Source: Prosopocoilus inquinatus (lineage: Eukaryota > Arthropoda > Insecta > Coleoptera > Lucanidae). From it: a stretch of 64,000 bases of DNA. Location of the stretch: NCBI GenBank assembly GCA_036172665.1, contig JAYKNF010000067.1, positions 44,274 to 108,273 of the forward strand, given 5' to 3'. Shown in pieces: positions 26,901 through 39,016 of the stretch. The position numbers and the translations under genes were made by a program. Each line of letters begins with the position of its first letter. The stretch's first letter is position 1. Below the pieces are notes generated by a model that saw nothing but the letters and a program-made list of their open reading frames with translations, did not search any database and was not told the DNA's origin.

Positions 26901-29629
26901 TGAACGAAACAACACGTATTAGCGTTGTTCCTGTGATGTATCTAAACGATCCTTATTTATCTAACATGTTATTTGAAGTTTGGATGGACTCCAGTAAGTC
27001 TGATGTGAGATACAAAGTTTTTGGACGCAGCAGGAGCTGGAAATAGTTTTAAACGAAACAACACGTATTAGCGTTGTTCCTGTGCTGTATCTAATCGATC
27101 CTTACTCATCTATCATGTTATTTGGCGTTTCGATGGACTCCAGTAGCTCTGATGTGAGATACGACGTTTTCGGACGCAGCAGAAGCTGGAAATAGTTTTA
27201 AACGAAACAACACGCATTAGCGTTGTTCCTGTGATGTATCTAATCGATCCTTACTCATCTAACATGTTATTTGGCGTTTCGATGAACTCCAGTAACTTTG
27301 ATGTGAGATACGAAGTTCTCGGACGCAGCTGAAGCTAGAAATAGTTTTAAACGAAACAACAAGTATTAGCGTTGTTCCTGTGCTGTATCTAATCGATCCT
27401 TACTTATCTATCATGTTATTTGACGTTTCGATGCACTCCAGTAACTCTGATGTGAGATACGACGTTTTCGGACGCAGCAGAAGCTGGAAATAGTTTTGAA
27501 AGAAACAACACGTATTAGCGTTGTTCCTGTGATGTATCTAATCGATCCTTACTTAGCTACTATGTTATTTGACGTTTCGATGGACTCCAGTACCTATAAT
27601 GTGAGATACGAAATTTTCGGACGCAGCAGCAGCTGGAAATAGTTTTAAACGAAACAACACATATTAGCGTTGTTCCTGTGATGTAACTAATCGATCCTTA
27701 CTCATCTATCATGTTATTTGACGTTTGGACGGACTCCAGTAACTCTGATGAGAGATACAAAGTTCTCGGACGCAGCAGAAGCTGGAAATAGTTTTAAACG
27801 AAACAACACGCATTGGCGTTGTTCCTGTGATGTATCTAATCGATCCTTACTCATCTAACATGTTATTTGGCGTTTCGATGGACTCCAGTAACTTTGATGT
27901 GAGATACGAAGTTCTCGGACGCAGCTGAAGCAGGAAATAGTTTTGAACGAAACAACACGTATTAGCGTTGTTCCTGTGATGTATCTAAACGATCCTTATT
28001 TATCTAACATGTTTTTTGAAGTTTGGATGGACTCCAGTAAGTCTGATGTGAGATACAAAGTTTTTGGACGCAGCAGGAGCTGGAAATAGTTTTAAACGAA
28101 ACAACACGTATTAGCGTTGTTCCTGTGCTGTATCTAATCGATCCTTACTCATCTATCATGTTATTTGGCGTTTCGATGGACTCCAGTAGCTCTGATGTGA
28201 GATACGACGTTTTCGGACGCAGCAGAAGCTGGAAATAGTTTTAAACGAAACAACACGCATTAGCGTTGTTCCTGTGATGTATCTAATCGATCCTTACTCA
28301 TCTAACATGTTATTTGGCGTTTCGATGGACTCCAGTAACTTTGATGTGAGATACGAAGTTCTCGGACGCAGCTGAAGCTGGAAATAGTTTTAAATGAAAC
28401 AACACGTATTAGCGTTGTTCCTGTACTGTATCTAATCGATCCTTACTCATCTATCATGTTATTTGACGTTTGGATGGACTCCAGTAACTCTGATGTGAGA
28501 TACAAAGTTTTTGGACGCAGCAGGAGGTGGAAATAGTTTTAAACGAAACAACACGTATTAACGTTGTTCCTGTGATGTATCTAATCGATCCTTACTCATC
28601 TATCATGTTATTTGACGTTTGGATGTACTCCAGTATCTCTGATGTGAGATACGAAATCTTCGGACGCAGCATAAGCTGGAAATATTTTTAAACGAAACAA
28701 CACGCATTAGCGTTGTTCCTGTGATGTATCTAATCGATCCTTACTCATCTATCATGTTATTTGGCGTTTCGATGGACTCCAGTAACTTTGATGTGAGATA
28801 CGAAGTTCTCGGACGCAGCTGAAGCTAGAAATAGTTTTAAACGAAACAACACGTATTAGCCTTGTTCCTGTGCTGTATCTAATCGATCCTTACTTATCTA
28901 TCATGTTATTTGACGTTTCGATGCACTCCAGTAACTCTGATGTGAGATAGGAAGTTTTCGGACTCAGCAGAAGCTGGAAATAGTTTTAAACGAAACAACA
29001 CGTATTAGCGTTGTTCCTGTAATGTATCTAATCGATCCTTACTCATCTATCATGTTATTTGACGTTTCGATGGACTCCAGTAACTCTGATGTGAGATACA
29101 AAGTTTTTGGACGCAGCAGAAGCTGGAAATAGTTTAGAACGAAAAAACACGTATTAGCGTTGTTCCTGTGATGTATCTAATCGATCCTTACTTAGCTACT
29201 ATGTTATTTGACGTTTCGATGGACTCCAGTAACTCTAATGTGAGATACGAAATTTTCGGACGCAGCAGCAGCTGGAAATAGTTTTAAACGAAACAACACA
29301 TATTAGCGTTGTTCCTGTCATGTAACTAATCGATCCTTACTCATCTATCATGTTATTTGACGTTTGGACGGACTCCAGTAACTCTGATGAGAGATACAAA
29401 GTTCTCGGACGCAGTAGAAGCTGGAAATAGTTTTGAACGAAACAACACGTATTAGCGTTGTTCCTGTGATGTATCTAAACGATCCTTACTTATCTAACAT
29501 GTTATTTGACGTTTGGATGGACTCCAGTAAGTCTGATGTGAGATACAAAGTTTTTGGACGCAGCAGGAGCTGGAAATAGTTTTAAACGAAACAACACGTA
29601 TTAGCGTTGTTCCTGTACTGTATCTAATC
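23968..29629 (+). repeat. 28-mer family unit 5: 38 monomers with internal reiteration
   Basis: Order read: V J A G K | C B2 C B2 D F R A B C A M K E | R A B | C B2 D F R A B C | (A/K) E C I L D F A. The section from R to the following C is present three times (R at 25692, 26884 and 27927; spacings of 8 and 7 monomers). A, G and E are skipped after K: the monomer at 24713 opens like A (CTTATCTAACATG) and continues as C (TTTGGCG, CTTTGATG). The monomer at 28438 joins an A start to a K end (GGAGGTGG). These are in-register exchanges among similar monomers. Confidence 0.8.
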
Positions 29630-31715
29630 GATCCTTACTCATCTATCATGTTATTTGGCGTTTCGGTGGACTCCAGTAGCTCTGATGTGAGATACGACGT
29701 TTTCGGACGCAGCAGAAGCTGGAAATAGTTTTAAACGAAACAACACGCATTAGCGTTGTTCCTGTGATGTATCTAATCGATACTTACTCATCTATCATGT
29801 TATTTGACGTTTCGATGGACTCCAGTAACTCTAATGTGAGAAACGAAATTTTCGGACGCAGCAGAAGCTGGAAATAGTTTTAAACGAAACAACACGCATT
29901 AGCGTTGTTCCTGTGATGTATCTAATCGATACTTACTCATCTATCATGTTATTTGGCGTTTCGATGGACTCCAGTAGCTCTGATGTGAGATACGACGTTT
30001 TCGGACGCAGCAGAAGCTGGAAATAGTTTTAAACGAAACAACACGCATTAGCGTTGTTCCTGTGATGTATCTAATCGATCCTTACTCATCTAACATGTTA
30101 TTTGGCGTTTCGATGGACTCCAGTAACTTTGATGTGAGATACGAAGTTCTCGGACGCAGCTGAAGCTGGAAATAGTTTTAAATGAAACAACACGTATTAG
30201 CGTTGTTCCTGTACTGTATCTAATCGATCCTTACTCATCTATCATGTTATTTGACGTTTGGATGGACTCCAGTAAGTCTGATGTGAGATACAAAGTTTTT
30301 GGACGCAGCAGGAGCTGGAAATAGTTTTAAACGAAACAACACGTATTAGCGTTGTTCCTGTACTGTATCTAATCGATCCTTACTTATCTAACATGTTATT
30401 TGACGTTTCGATGGACTCAAGTAACTCTGATGTGAGATACGACGTTTTCGGACGCAGCAGAAGCTGGAAATAGTTTTAAACGAAACAACACGCATTAGCG
30501 ATGTTCCTGTGATGTATCTAATCGATCCTTACTCATCTATCATGTTATTTTACGTTTGGATGGACTCCAGTAACTCTGATGTGAGATACAAAGTTTTTGG
30601 ACGCAGCAGGAGGTGGAAATAGTTTTAAACGAAACAACACGTATTAACGTTGTTCCTGTGATGTATCTAATCGATCCTTACTCATCTATCATGTTATTTG
30701 ACGTTTGGATGTACTCCAGTATCTCTGATGTGAGATACGAAATCTTCGGACGCAGCATAAGCTGGAAATAGTTTTAAACGAAACAACACGCATTAGCGTT
30801 GTTCCTGTGATGTATCTAATCGATCCTTACTGATCTATCATGTTATTTGGCGTTTCGATGGACTCCAGTAACTTTGATGTGAGATACGAAGTTCTCGGAC
30901 GCAGCTGAAGCTAGAAATAGTTTTAAACGAAACAACACGTATTAGCCTTGTTCCTGTGCTGTATCTAATCGATCCTTACTTATCTATCATGTTATTTGAC
31001 GTTTCGATGCACTCCAGTAACTCTGATGTGAGATACGAAGTTTTCGGACTCAGCAGAAGCTGGAAATAGTTTTAAACGAAACAACACGTATTAGCGTTGT
31101 TCCTGTGATGTATCTAATCGATCCTTACTCATCTATCATGTTATTTGACGTTTGGATGGACTCCAGTAACTCTGATGTGAGATACAAAGTTTTTGGACGC
31201 AGCAGAAGCTGGAAATAGTTTAGAACGAAAAAACACGTATTAGCGTTGTTCCTGTGATGTATCTAATCGATCCTTACTTAGCTACTATGTTATTTGACGT
31301 TTCGATGGACTCCAGTAACTCTAATGTGAGATACGAAATTTTCGGACGCAGCAGCAGCTGGAAATAGTTTTAAACGAAACAACACATATTAGCGTTGTTC
31401 CTGTCATGTAACTAATCGATCCTTACTCATCTATCATGTTATTTGACGTTTGGACGGACTCCAGTAACTCTGATGAGAGATACAAAGTTCTCGGACGCAG
31501 TAGAAGCTGGAAATAGTTTTGAACGAAACAACACGTATTAGCGTTGTTCCTGTGATGTATCTAAACGATCCTTACTTATCTAACATGTTATTTGACGTTT
31601 GGATGGACTCCAGTAAGTCTGATGTGAGATACAAAGTTTTTGGACGCAGCAGGAGCTGGAAATAGTTTTAAACGAAACAACACGTATTAGCGTTGTTCCT
31701 GTACTGTATCTAATC
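29630..31715 (+). repeat. 28-mer family unit 6: 14 monomers, shortest
   Basis: Order read: V J | B C A M K E C I L D F A, exactly half of the inferred 28-mer. The missing block is positions 3 to 16. The joining monomer (29928) carries the J-specific GATACTTACT start and the B-specific TTTGGCG and GTAGCTCTG, so the exchange lies between about 29932 and 29955. Confidence 0.87.
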
Positions 31716-34248
31716 GATCCTTACTCATCTATCATGTTATTTGGCGTTTCGGTGGACTCCAGTAGCTCTGATGTGAGATACGACGTTTTCGGACGCAGCA
31801 GAAGCTGGAAATAGTTTTAAACGAAACAACACGCATTAGCGTTGTTCCTGTGATGTATCTAATCGATACTTACTCATCTATCATGTTATTTGACGTTTCG
31901 ATGGACTCCAGTAACTCTAATGTGAGAAACGAAATTTTCGGACGCAGCAGAAGCTGGAAATAGTTTTAAACGAAACAACACGTATTAGCGTTGTTCCTGT
32001 ACTGTATCTAATCGATCCTTACTCATCTATCATGTTATTTGGCGTTTCGATGGACTCCAGTAACTCTGATGTGAGATACGATGTTTTCGGACGCAGCAGA
32101 AGCTGGAAATAGTTTTAAACGAAACAACACGCATTAGCGATGTTCCTGTGATGTATCTAATAGATCCTTACTCATCTATCATGTTATTTTACGTTTGGAT
32201 GGACTCCAGTAACTCTGATGTGAGATACAAAGTTTTTGGACGCAGCAGGAGCTGGAAATAGTTTTAAACGAAACAACACGTATTAGCGTTGTTCCTGTAC
32301 TGTATCTAATCGATCCTTACTTATCTAACATGTTATTTGACGTTTGGATGGACTCCAGTAAGTCTGATGTGAGATACAAAGTTTTTGGACGCAGCAGGAG
32401 CTGGAAATAGTTTTAAACGAAACAACACGTATTAGCGTTGTTCCTGTACTGTATCTAATCGATCCTTACTCATCTATCATGTTATTTGGCGTTTCGATGG
32501 ACTCCAGTAACTCTGATGTGAGATACGATGTTTTCGGACGCAGCAGAAGCTGGAAATAGTTTTAAGCGAAACAACACGCATTAGCGTTGTTCCTGTGATG
32601 TATCTAATCGATCCTTACTCATCTAACATGTTATTTGGCGTTTCGATGGACTCCAGTAACTTTGATGTGAGATACGAAGTTCTCGGACGCAGCTGAAGCT
32701 GGAAATAGTTTTAAATGAAACAACACGTATTAGCGTTGTTCCTGTACTGTATCTAATCGATCCTTACTCATCTATCATGTTATTTGACGTTTGGATGGAC
32801 TCCAGTAAGTCTGATGTGAGATACAAAGTTTTTGGACGCAGCAGGAGCTGGAAATAGTTTTAAACGAAACAACACGTATTAGCGTTGTTCCTGTACTGTA
32901 TCTAATCGATCCTTACTTATCTAACATGTTATTTGACGTTTCGATGGACTCAAGTAACTCTGATGTGAGATACGACGTTTTCGGACGCAGCAGAAGCTGG
33001 AAATAGTTTTAAACGAAACAACACGCATTAGCGATGTTCCTGTGATGTATCTAATCGATCCTTACTCATCTATCATGTTATTTTACGTTTGGATGGACTC
33101 CAGTAACTCTGATGTGAGATACAAAGTTTTTGGACGCAGCAGGAGGTGGAAATAGTTTTAAACGAAACAACACGTATTAACGTTGTTCCTGTGATGTATC
33201 TAATCGATCCTTACTCATCTATCATGTTATTTGACGTTTGGATGTACTCCAGTATCTCTGATGTGAGATACGAAATCTTCGGACGCAGCATAAGCTGGAA
33301 ATAGTTTTAAACGAAACAACACGCATTAGCGTTGTTCCTGTGATGTATCTAATCGATCCTTACTCATCTATCATGTTATTTGGCGTTTCGATGGACTCCA
33401 GTAACTTTGATGTGAGATACGAAGTTCTCGGACGCAGCTGAAGCTAGAAATAGTTTTAAACGAAACAACACGTATTAGCCTTGTTCCTGTGCTGTATCTA
33501 ATCGATCCTTACTTATCTATCATGTTATTTGACGTTTCGATGCACTCCAGTAACTCTGATGTGAGATACGAAGTTTTCGGACTCAGCAGAAGCTGGAAAT
33601 AGTTTTAAACGAAACAACACGTATTAGCGTTGTTCCTGTGATGTATCTAATCGATCCTTACTCATCTATCATGTTATTTGACGTTTGGATGGACTCCAGT
33701 AACTCTGATGTGAGATACAAAGTTTTTGGACGCAGCAGAAGCTGGAAATAGTTTAGAACGAAAAAACACGTATTAGCGTTGTTCCTGTGATGTATCTAAT
33801 CGATCCTTACTTAGCTACTATGTTATTTGACGTTTCGATGGACTCCAGTAACTCTAATGTGAGATACGAAATTTTCGGACGCAGCAGCAGCTGGAAATAG
33901 TTTTAAACGAAACAACACATATTAGCGTTGTTCCTGTCATGTAACTAATCGATCCTTACTCATCTATCATGTTATTTGACGTTTGGACGGACTCCAGTAA
34001 CTCTGATGAGAGATACAAAGTTCTCGGACGCAGTAGAAGCTGGAAATAGTTTTGAACGAAACAACACGTATTAGCGTTGTTCCTGTGATGTATCTAAACG
34101 ATCCTTACTTATCTAACATGTTATTTGACGTTTGGATGGACTCCAGTAAGTCTGATGTGAGATACAAAGTTTTTGGACGCAGCAGGAGCTGGAAATAGTT
34201 TTAAACGAAACAACACGTATTAGCGTTGTTCCTGTACTGTATCTAATC
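31716..34248 (+). repeat. 28-mer family unit 7: 17 monomers
   Basis: Order read: V J G K A G | C A M K E C I L D F A. It lacks the A monomer between J and G, and then the run E C B2 C B2 D F R A B. The J monomer here ends CACGTATTAG and CCTGTACTG, the ending of the lost A, so the A loss is a J/A merger. The same merger is present in the next unit. The G at 32460 carries TTTTAAGCG and a CACGCATTAG ending, consistent with a G/B merger. Confidence 0.84.
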
Positions 34249-37200
34249 GATCCTTACTCATCTATCATGTTATTTGGCGTTTCGGTGGACTCCAGTAGCT
34301 CTGATGTGAGATACGACGTTTTCGGACGCAGCAGAAGCTGGAAATAGTTTTAAACGAAACAACACGCATTAGCGTTGTTCCTGTGATGTATCTAATCGAT
34401 ACTTACTCATCTATCATGTTATTTGACGTTTCGATGGACTCCAGTAACTCTAATGTGAGAAACGAAATTTTCGGACGCAGCAGAAGCTGGAAATAGTTTT
34501 AAACGAAACAACACGTATTAGCGTTGTTCCTGTACTGTATCTAATCGATCCTTACTCATCTATCATGTTATTTGGCGTTTCGATGGACTCCAGTAACTCT
34601 GATGTGAGATACGATGTTTTCGGACGCAGCAGAAGCTGGAAATAGTTTTAAACGAAACAACACGCATTAGCGATGTTCCTGTGATGTATCTAATCGATCC
34701 TTACTCATCTATCATGTTATTTTACGTTTGGATGGACTCCAGTAACTCTGATGTGAGATACAAAGTTTTTGGACGCAGCAGGAGCTGGAAATAGTTTTAA
34801 ACGAAACAACACGTATTAGCGTTGTTCCTGTACTGTATCTAATCGATCCTTACTTATCTAACATGTTATTTGACGTTTGGATGGACTCCAGTAAGTCTGA
34901 TGTGAGATACAAAGTTTTTGGACGCAGCAGGAGCTGGAAATAGTTTTAAACGAAACAACACGTATTAGCGTTGTTCCTGTACTGTATCTAATCGATCCTT
35001 ACTCATCTATCATGTTATTTGGCGTTTCGATGGACTCCAGTAACTCTGATGTGAGATACGATGTTTTCGGACGCAGCAGAAGCTGGAAATAGTTTTGAAC
35101 GAAACAACACGTATTAGCGTTGTTCCTGTGATGTATCTAATCGATCCTTACTCTTCTATCATGTTATTTGACGTTTCGATGGACTCCAGTATCTCTGATG
35201 TGAGATACGATATCTTCGGACGCAGCATAAGCTGGAAATAGTTTTAAACGAAACAACACGCATTAGCGTTGTTCCTGTGATGTATCTAATCGATCCTTAC
35301 TTATCTAACATGTTATTTGGCGTTTCGATGGACTCCAGTAACTTTGATGTGAGATACGAAGTTCTCGGACGCAGCTGAAGCTAGAAATAGTTTTAAACGA
35401 AACAACAAGTATTAGCGTTGTTCCTGTGCTGTATCTAATCGATCCTTACTTATCTATCATGTTATTTGACGTTTCGATGCACTCCAGTAACTCTGATGTG
35501 AGATACGACGTTTTCGGACGCAGCAGAAGCTGGAAATAGTTTTAAACGAAACAACACGCATTAGCGTTGTTCCTGTGATGTATCTAATCGATCCTTACTC
35601 ATCTATCATGTTATTTGGCGTTTCGATGGACTCCAGTAACTTTGATGTGAGATACGAAGTTCTCGGACGCAGCTGAAGCTAGAAATAGTTTTAAACGAAA
35701 CAACAAGTATTAGCGTTGTTCCTGTGCTGTATCTAATCGATCCTTACTTATCTATCATGTTATTTGACGTTTCGATGCACTCCAGTAACTCTGATGTGAG
35801 ATACGACGTTTTCGGACGCAGCAGAAGCTGGAAATAGTTTTGAACGAAACAACACGTATTAGCGTTGTTCCTGTGATGTATCTAATCGATCCTTACTTAG
35901 CTACTATGTTATTTGACGTTTCGATGGACTCCAGTACCTATAATGTGAGATACGAAATTTTCGGACGCAGCAGCAGCTGGAAATAGTTTTAAACGAAACA
36001 ACACATATTAGCGTTGTTCCTGTGATGTAACTAATCGATCCTTACTCATCTATCATGTTATTTGACGTTTGGACGGACTCCAGTAACTCTGATGAGAGAT
36101 ACAAAGTTCTCGGACGCAGCAGAAGCTGGAAATAGTTTTAAACGAAACAACACGCATTGGCGTTGTTCCTGTGATGTATCTAATCGATCCTTACTCATCT
36201 AACATGTTATTTGGCGTTTCGATGGACTCCAGTAACTTTGATGTGAGATACGAAGTTCTCGGACGCAGCTGAAGCAGGAAATAGTTTTGAACGAAACAAC
36301 ACGTATTAGCGTTGTTCCTGTGATGTATCTAAACGATCCTTATTTATCTAACATGTTATTTGAAGTTTGGATGGACACCAGTAAGTCTGATGTGAGATAC
36401 AAAGTTTTTGGACGCAGCAGGAGCTGGAAATAGTTTTAAACGAAACAACACGTATTAGCGTTGTTCCTGTACTGTATCTAATCGATCCTTACTTATCTAA
36501 CATGTTATTTGACGTTTCGATGGACTCAAGTAACTCTGATGTGAGATACGACGTTTTCGGACGCAGCAGAAGCTGGAAATAGTTTTAAACGAAACAACAC
36601 GCATTAGCGATGTTCCTGTGATGTATCTAATCGATCCTTACTCATCTATCATGTTATTTTACGTTTGGATGGACTCCAGTAACTCTGATGTGAGATACAA
36701 AGTTTTTGGACGCAGCAGGAGGTGGAAATAGTTTTAAACGAAACAACACGTATTAACGTTGTTCCTGTGATGTATCTAATCGATCCTTACTCATCTATCA
36801 TGTTATTTGACGTTTGGATGTACTCCAGTATCTCTGATGTGAGATACGAAATCTTCGGACGCAGCATAAGCTGGAAATAGTTTTAAACGAAACAACACGC
36901 ATTAGCGTTGTTCCTGTGATGTATCTAATCGATCCTTACTCATCTATCATGTTATTTGGCGTTTCGATGGACTCCAGTAACTTTGATGTGAGATACGAAG
37001 TTCTCGGACGCAGCTGAAGCTAGAAATAGTTTTAAACGAAACAACACGTATTAGCCTTGTTCCTGTGCTGTATCTAATCGATCCTTACTTATCTATCATG
37101 TTATTTGACGTTTCGATGCACTCCAGTAACTCTGATGTGAGATACAAAGTTTTTGGACGCAGCAGAAGCTGGAAATAGTTTAGAACGAAAAAACACGTAT

Positions 37201-37675
37201 TAGCGTTGTTCCTGTGATGTATCTAATCGATCCTTACTTAGCTACTATGTTATTTGACGTTTCGATGGACTCCAGTAACTCTAATGTGAGATACGAAATT
37301 TTCGGACGCAGCAGCAGCTGGAAATAGTTTTAAACGAAACAACACATATTAGCGTTGTTCCTGTCATGTAACTAATCGATCCTTACTCATCTATCATGTT
37401 ATTTGACGTTTGGACGGACTCCAGTAACTCTGATGAGAGATACAAAGTTCTCGGACGCAGTAGAAGCTGGAAATAGTTTTGAACGAAACAACACGTATTA
37501 GCGTTGTTCCTGTGATGTATCTAAACGATCCTTACTTATCTAACATGTTATTTGACGTTTGGATGGACTCCAGTAAGTCTGATGTGAGATACAAAGTTTT
37601 TGGACGCAGCAGGAGCTGGAAATAGTTTTAAACGAAACAACACGTATTAGCGTTGTTCCTGTACTGTATCTAATC
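34249..37675 (+). repeat. 28-mer family unit 8: 23 monomers
   Basis: Order read: V J G K A G E C B2 C B2 D F R A | M K E C (I/L) D F A. It shares the J/A merger with the preceding unit, lacks B C A before M, and has I and L merged into one monomer at 37080 (GATGCACTCC from I, then ACAAAGTTTTTGG and TTTAGAACG from L). The A monomer after R has GGACACCAG and ends CCTGTACTG as A does before M, supporting an exchange between two A-type monomers. Confidence 0.84.
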
Positions 37676-38867
37676 GATCCTTACTCATCTATCATGTTAT
37701 TTGGCGTTTCGGTGGACTCCAGTAGCTCTGATGTGAGATACGACGTTTTCGGACGCAGCAGAAGCTGGAAATAGTTTTAAACGAAACAACACGCATTAGC
37801 GTTGTTCCTGTGATGTATCTAATCGATACTTACTCATCTATCCTGTTATTTGACGTTTCGATGGATTCCAGTAACTCTAATGTGAGAAACGAAATTTTCG
37901 GACGCAGCAGAAGCTGGAAATAGTTTTAAACGAAACAACACGCATTAGCGTTGTTCCTGTGATGTATCTAATCGATCCTTACTCATCTATCATGTTATTT
38001 GACGTTTGGATGGACTCCAGTAAGTCTGATGTGAGATAAAAAGTTTTTGGACGCAGCAGGAGCTGGAAATAGTTTTAAACGAAACAACACGTATTAGCGT
38101 TGTTCCTGTACTGTATCTAATCGATCCTTACTCATCTATCATGTTATTTGGCGTTTCGATGGACTCCAGTAACTCTGATGTGAGATACGATGTTTTCGGA
38201 CGCAGCAGAAGCTGGAAATAGTTTTAAACGAAACAACACGCATTAGCGATGTTCCTGTGATGTATCTAATCGATCCTTACTCATCTATCATGTTATTTTA
38301 CGTTTGGATGGACTCCAGTAACTCTGATGTGAGATACAAAGTTTTTGGACGCAGCAGGAGCTGGAAATAGTTTTAAACGAAACAACACGTATTAGCGTTG
38401 TTCCTGTACTGTATCTAATCGATCCTTACTTATCTAACATGTTATTTGACGTTTGGATGGACTCCAGTAAGTCTGATGTGAGATACAAAGTTTTTGGACG
38501 CAGCAGGAGCTGGAAATAGTTTTAAACGAAACAACACGTATTAGCGTTGTTCCTGTACTGTATCTAATCGATCCTTACTCATCTATCATGTTATTTGGCG
38601 TCTCGATGGACTCCAGTAGCTCTGATGTGAGATACGACGTTTTCGGACGCAGCAGAAGCTGGAAATAGTTTTAAACGAAACAACACGCATTAGCGTTGTT
38701 CCTGTGATGTATCTAATCGATACTTACTCATCTATCATGTTATTTGGCGTTTCGATGGACTCCAGTAACTCTAATGTGAGAAACGAAATTTTCGGACGCA
38801 GCAGATGCTGGAAATAGTTTTTAACGAAACAACACGCATTAGCGTTGTTCCTGTGATGTATCTAAGC
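37676..38867 (+). repeat. 28-mer family unit 9: 8 monomers, cut off at zone boundary
   Basis: Order read: V J A G K A B J', then the sequence changes to a different HOR. Private substitutions are denser than upstream (CTATCCTGTT and GGATTCCAG in J, GATAAAAAG in A, GGCGTCTCG in B, GCAGATGCTGG and TTTTTAACG in the last monomer). The last monomer mixes J features (GATACTTACT, GTGAGAAACG) with TTTGGCG and GCAGATGCTGG, the latter typical of the next zone. Confidence 0.8.
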
Positions 38868-39016
38868 GATCCATACTTATCTAACATGTTATTTGACGTT
38901 TGGATGGACTCCAGTAACTCTGAAGTGAGATACGAAGTTCTCGGACGCAGCTGAAGCTTGAAATAGTTTTAAACGACACAACACGCATTAGCGTTGTTCC
39001 TGTGATGTATCTAATC
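38868..39016 (+). repeat. Boundary monomer between the 28-mer and 33-mer zones
   Basis: This monomer reads TAAGCGATCCATACTTATC across its start, then GAAGTGAG, GAAGTTCTCGG and CTGAAGCTTG. The last three are typical of X-type monomers of the 33-mer zone (compare 47212 and 52129), whereas its CTTATCTAACATG start is A-type. It is the first monomer not explained by the 28-mer order and marks the switch in HOR type. The phase of 149 is kept across the boundary. Confidence 0.75.
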
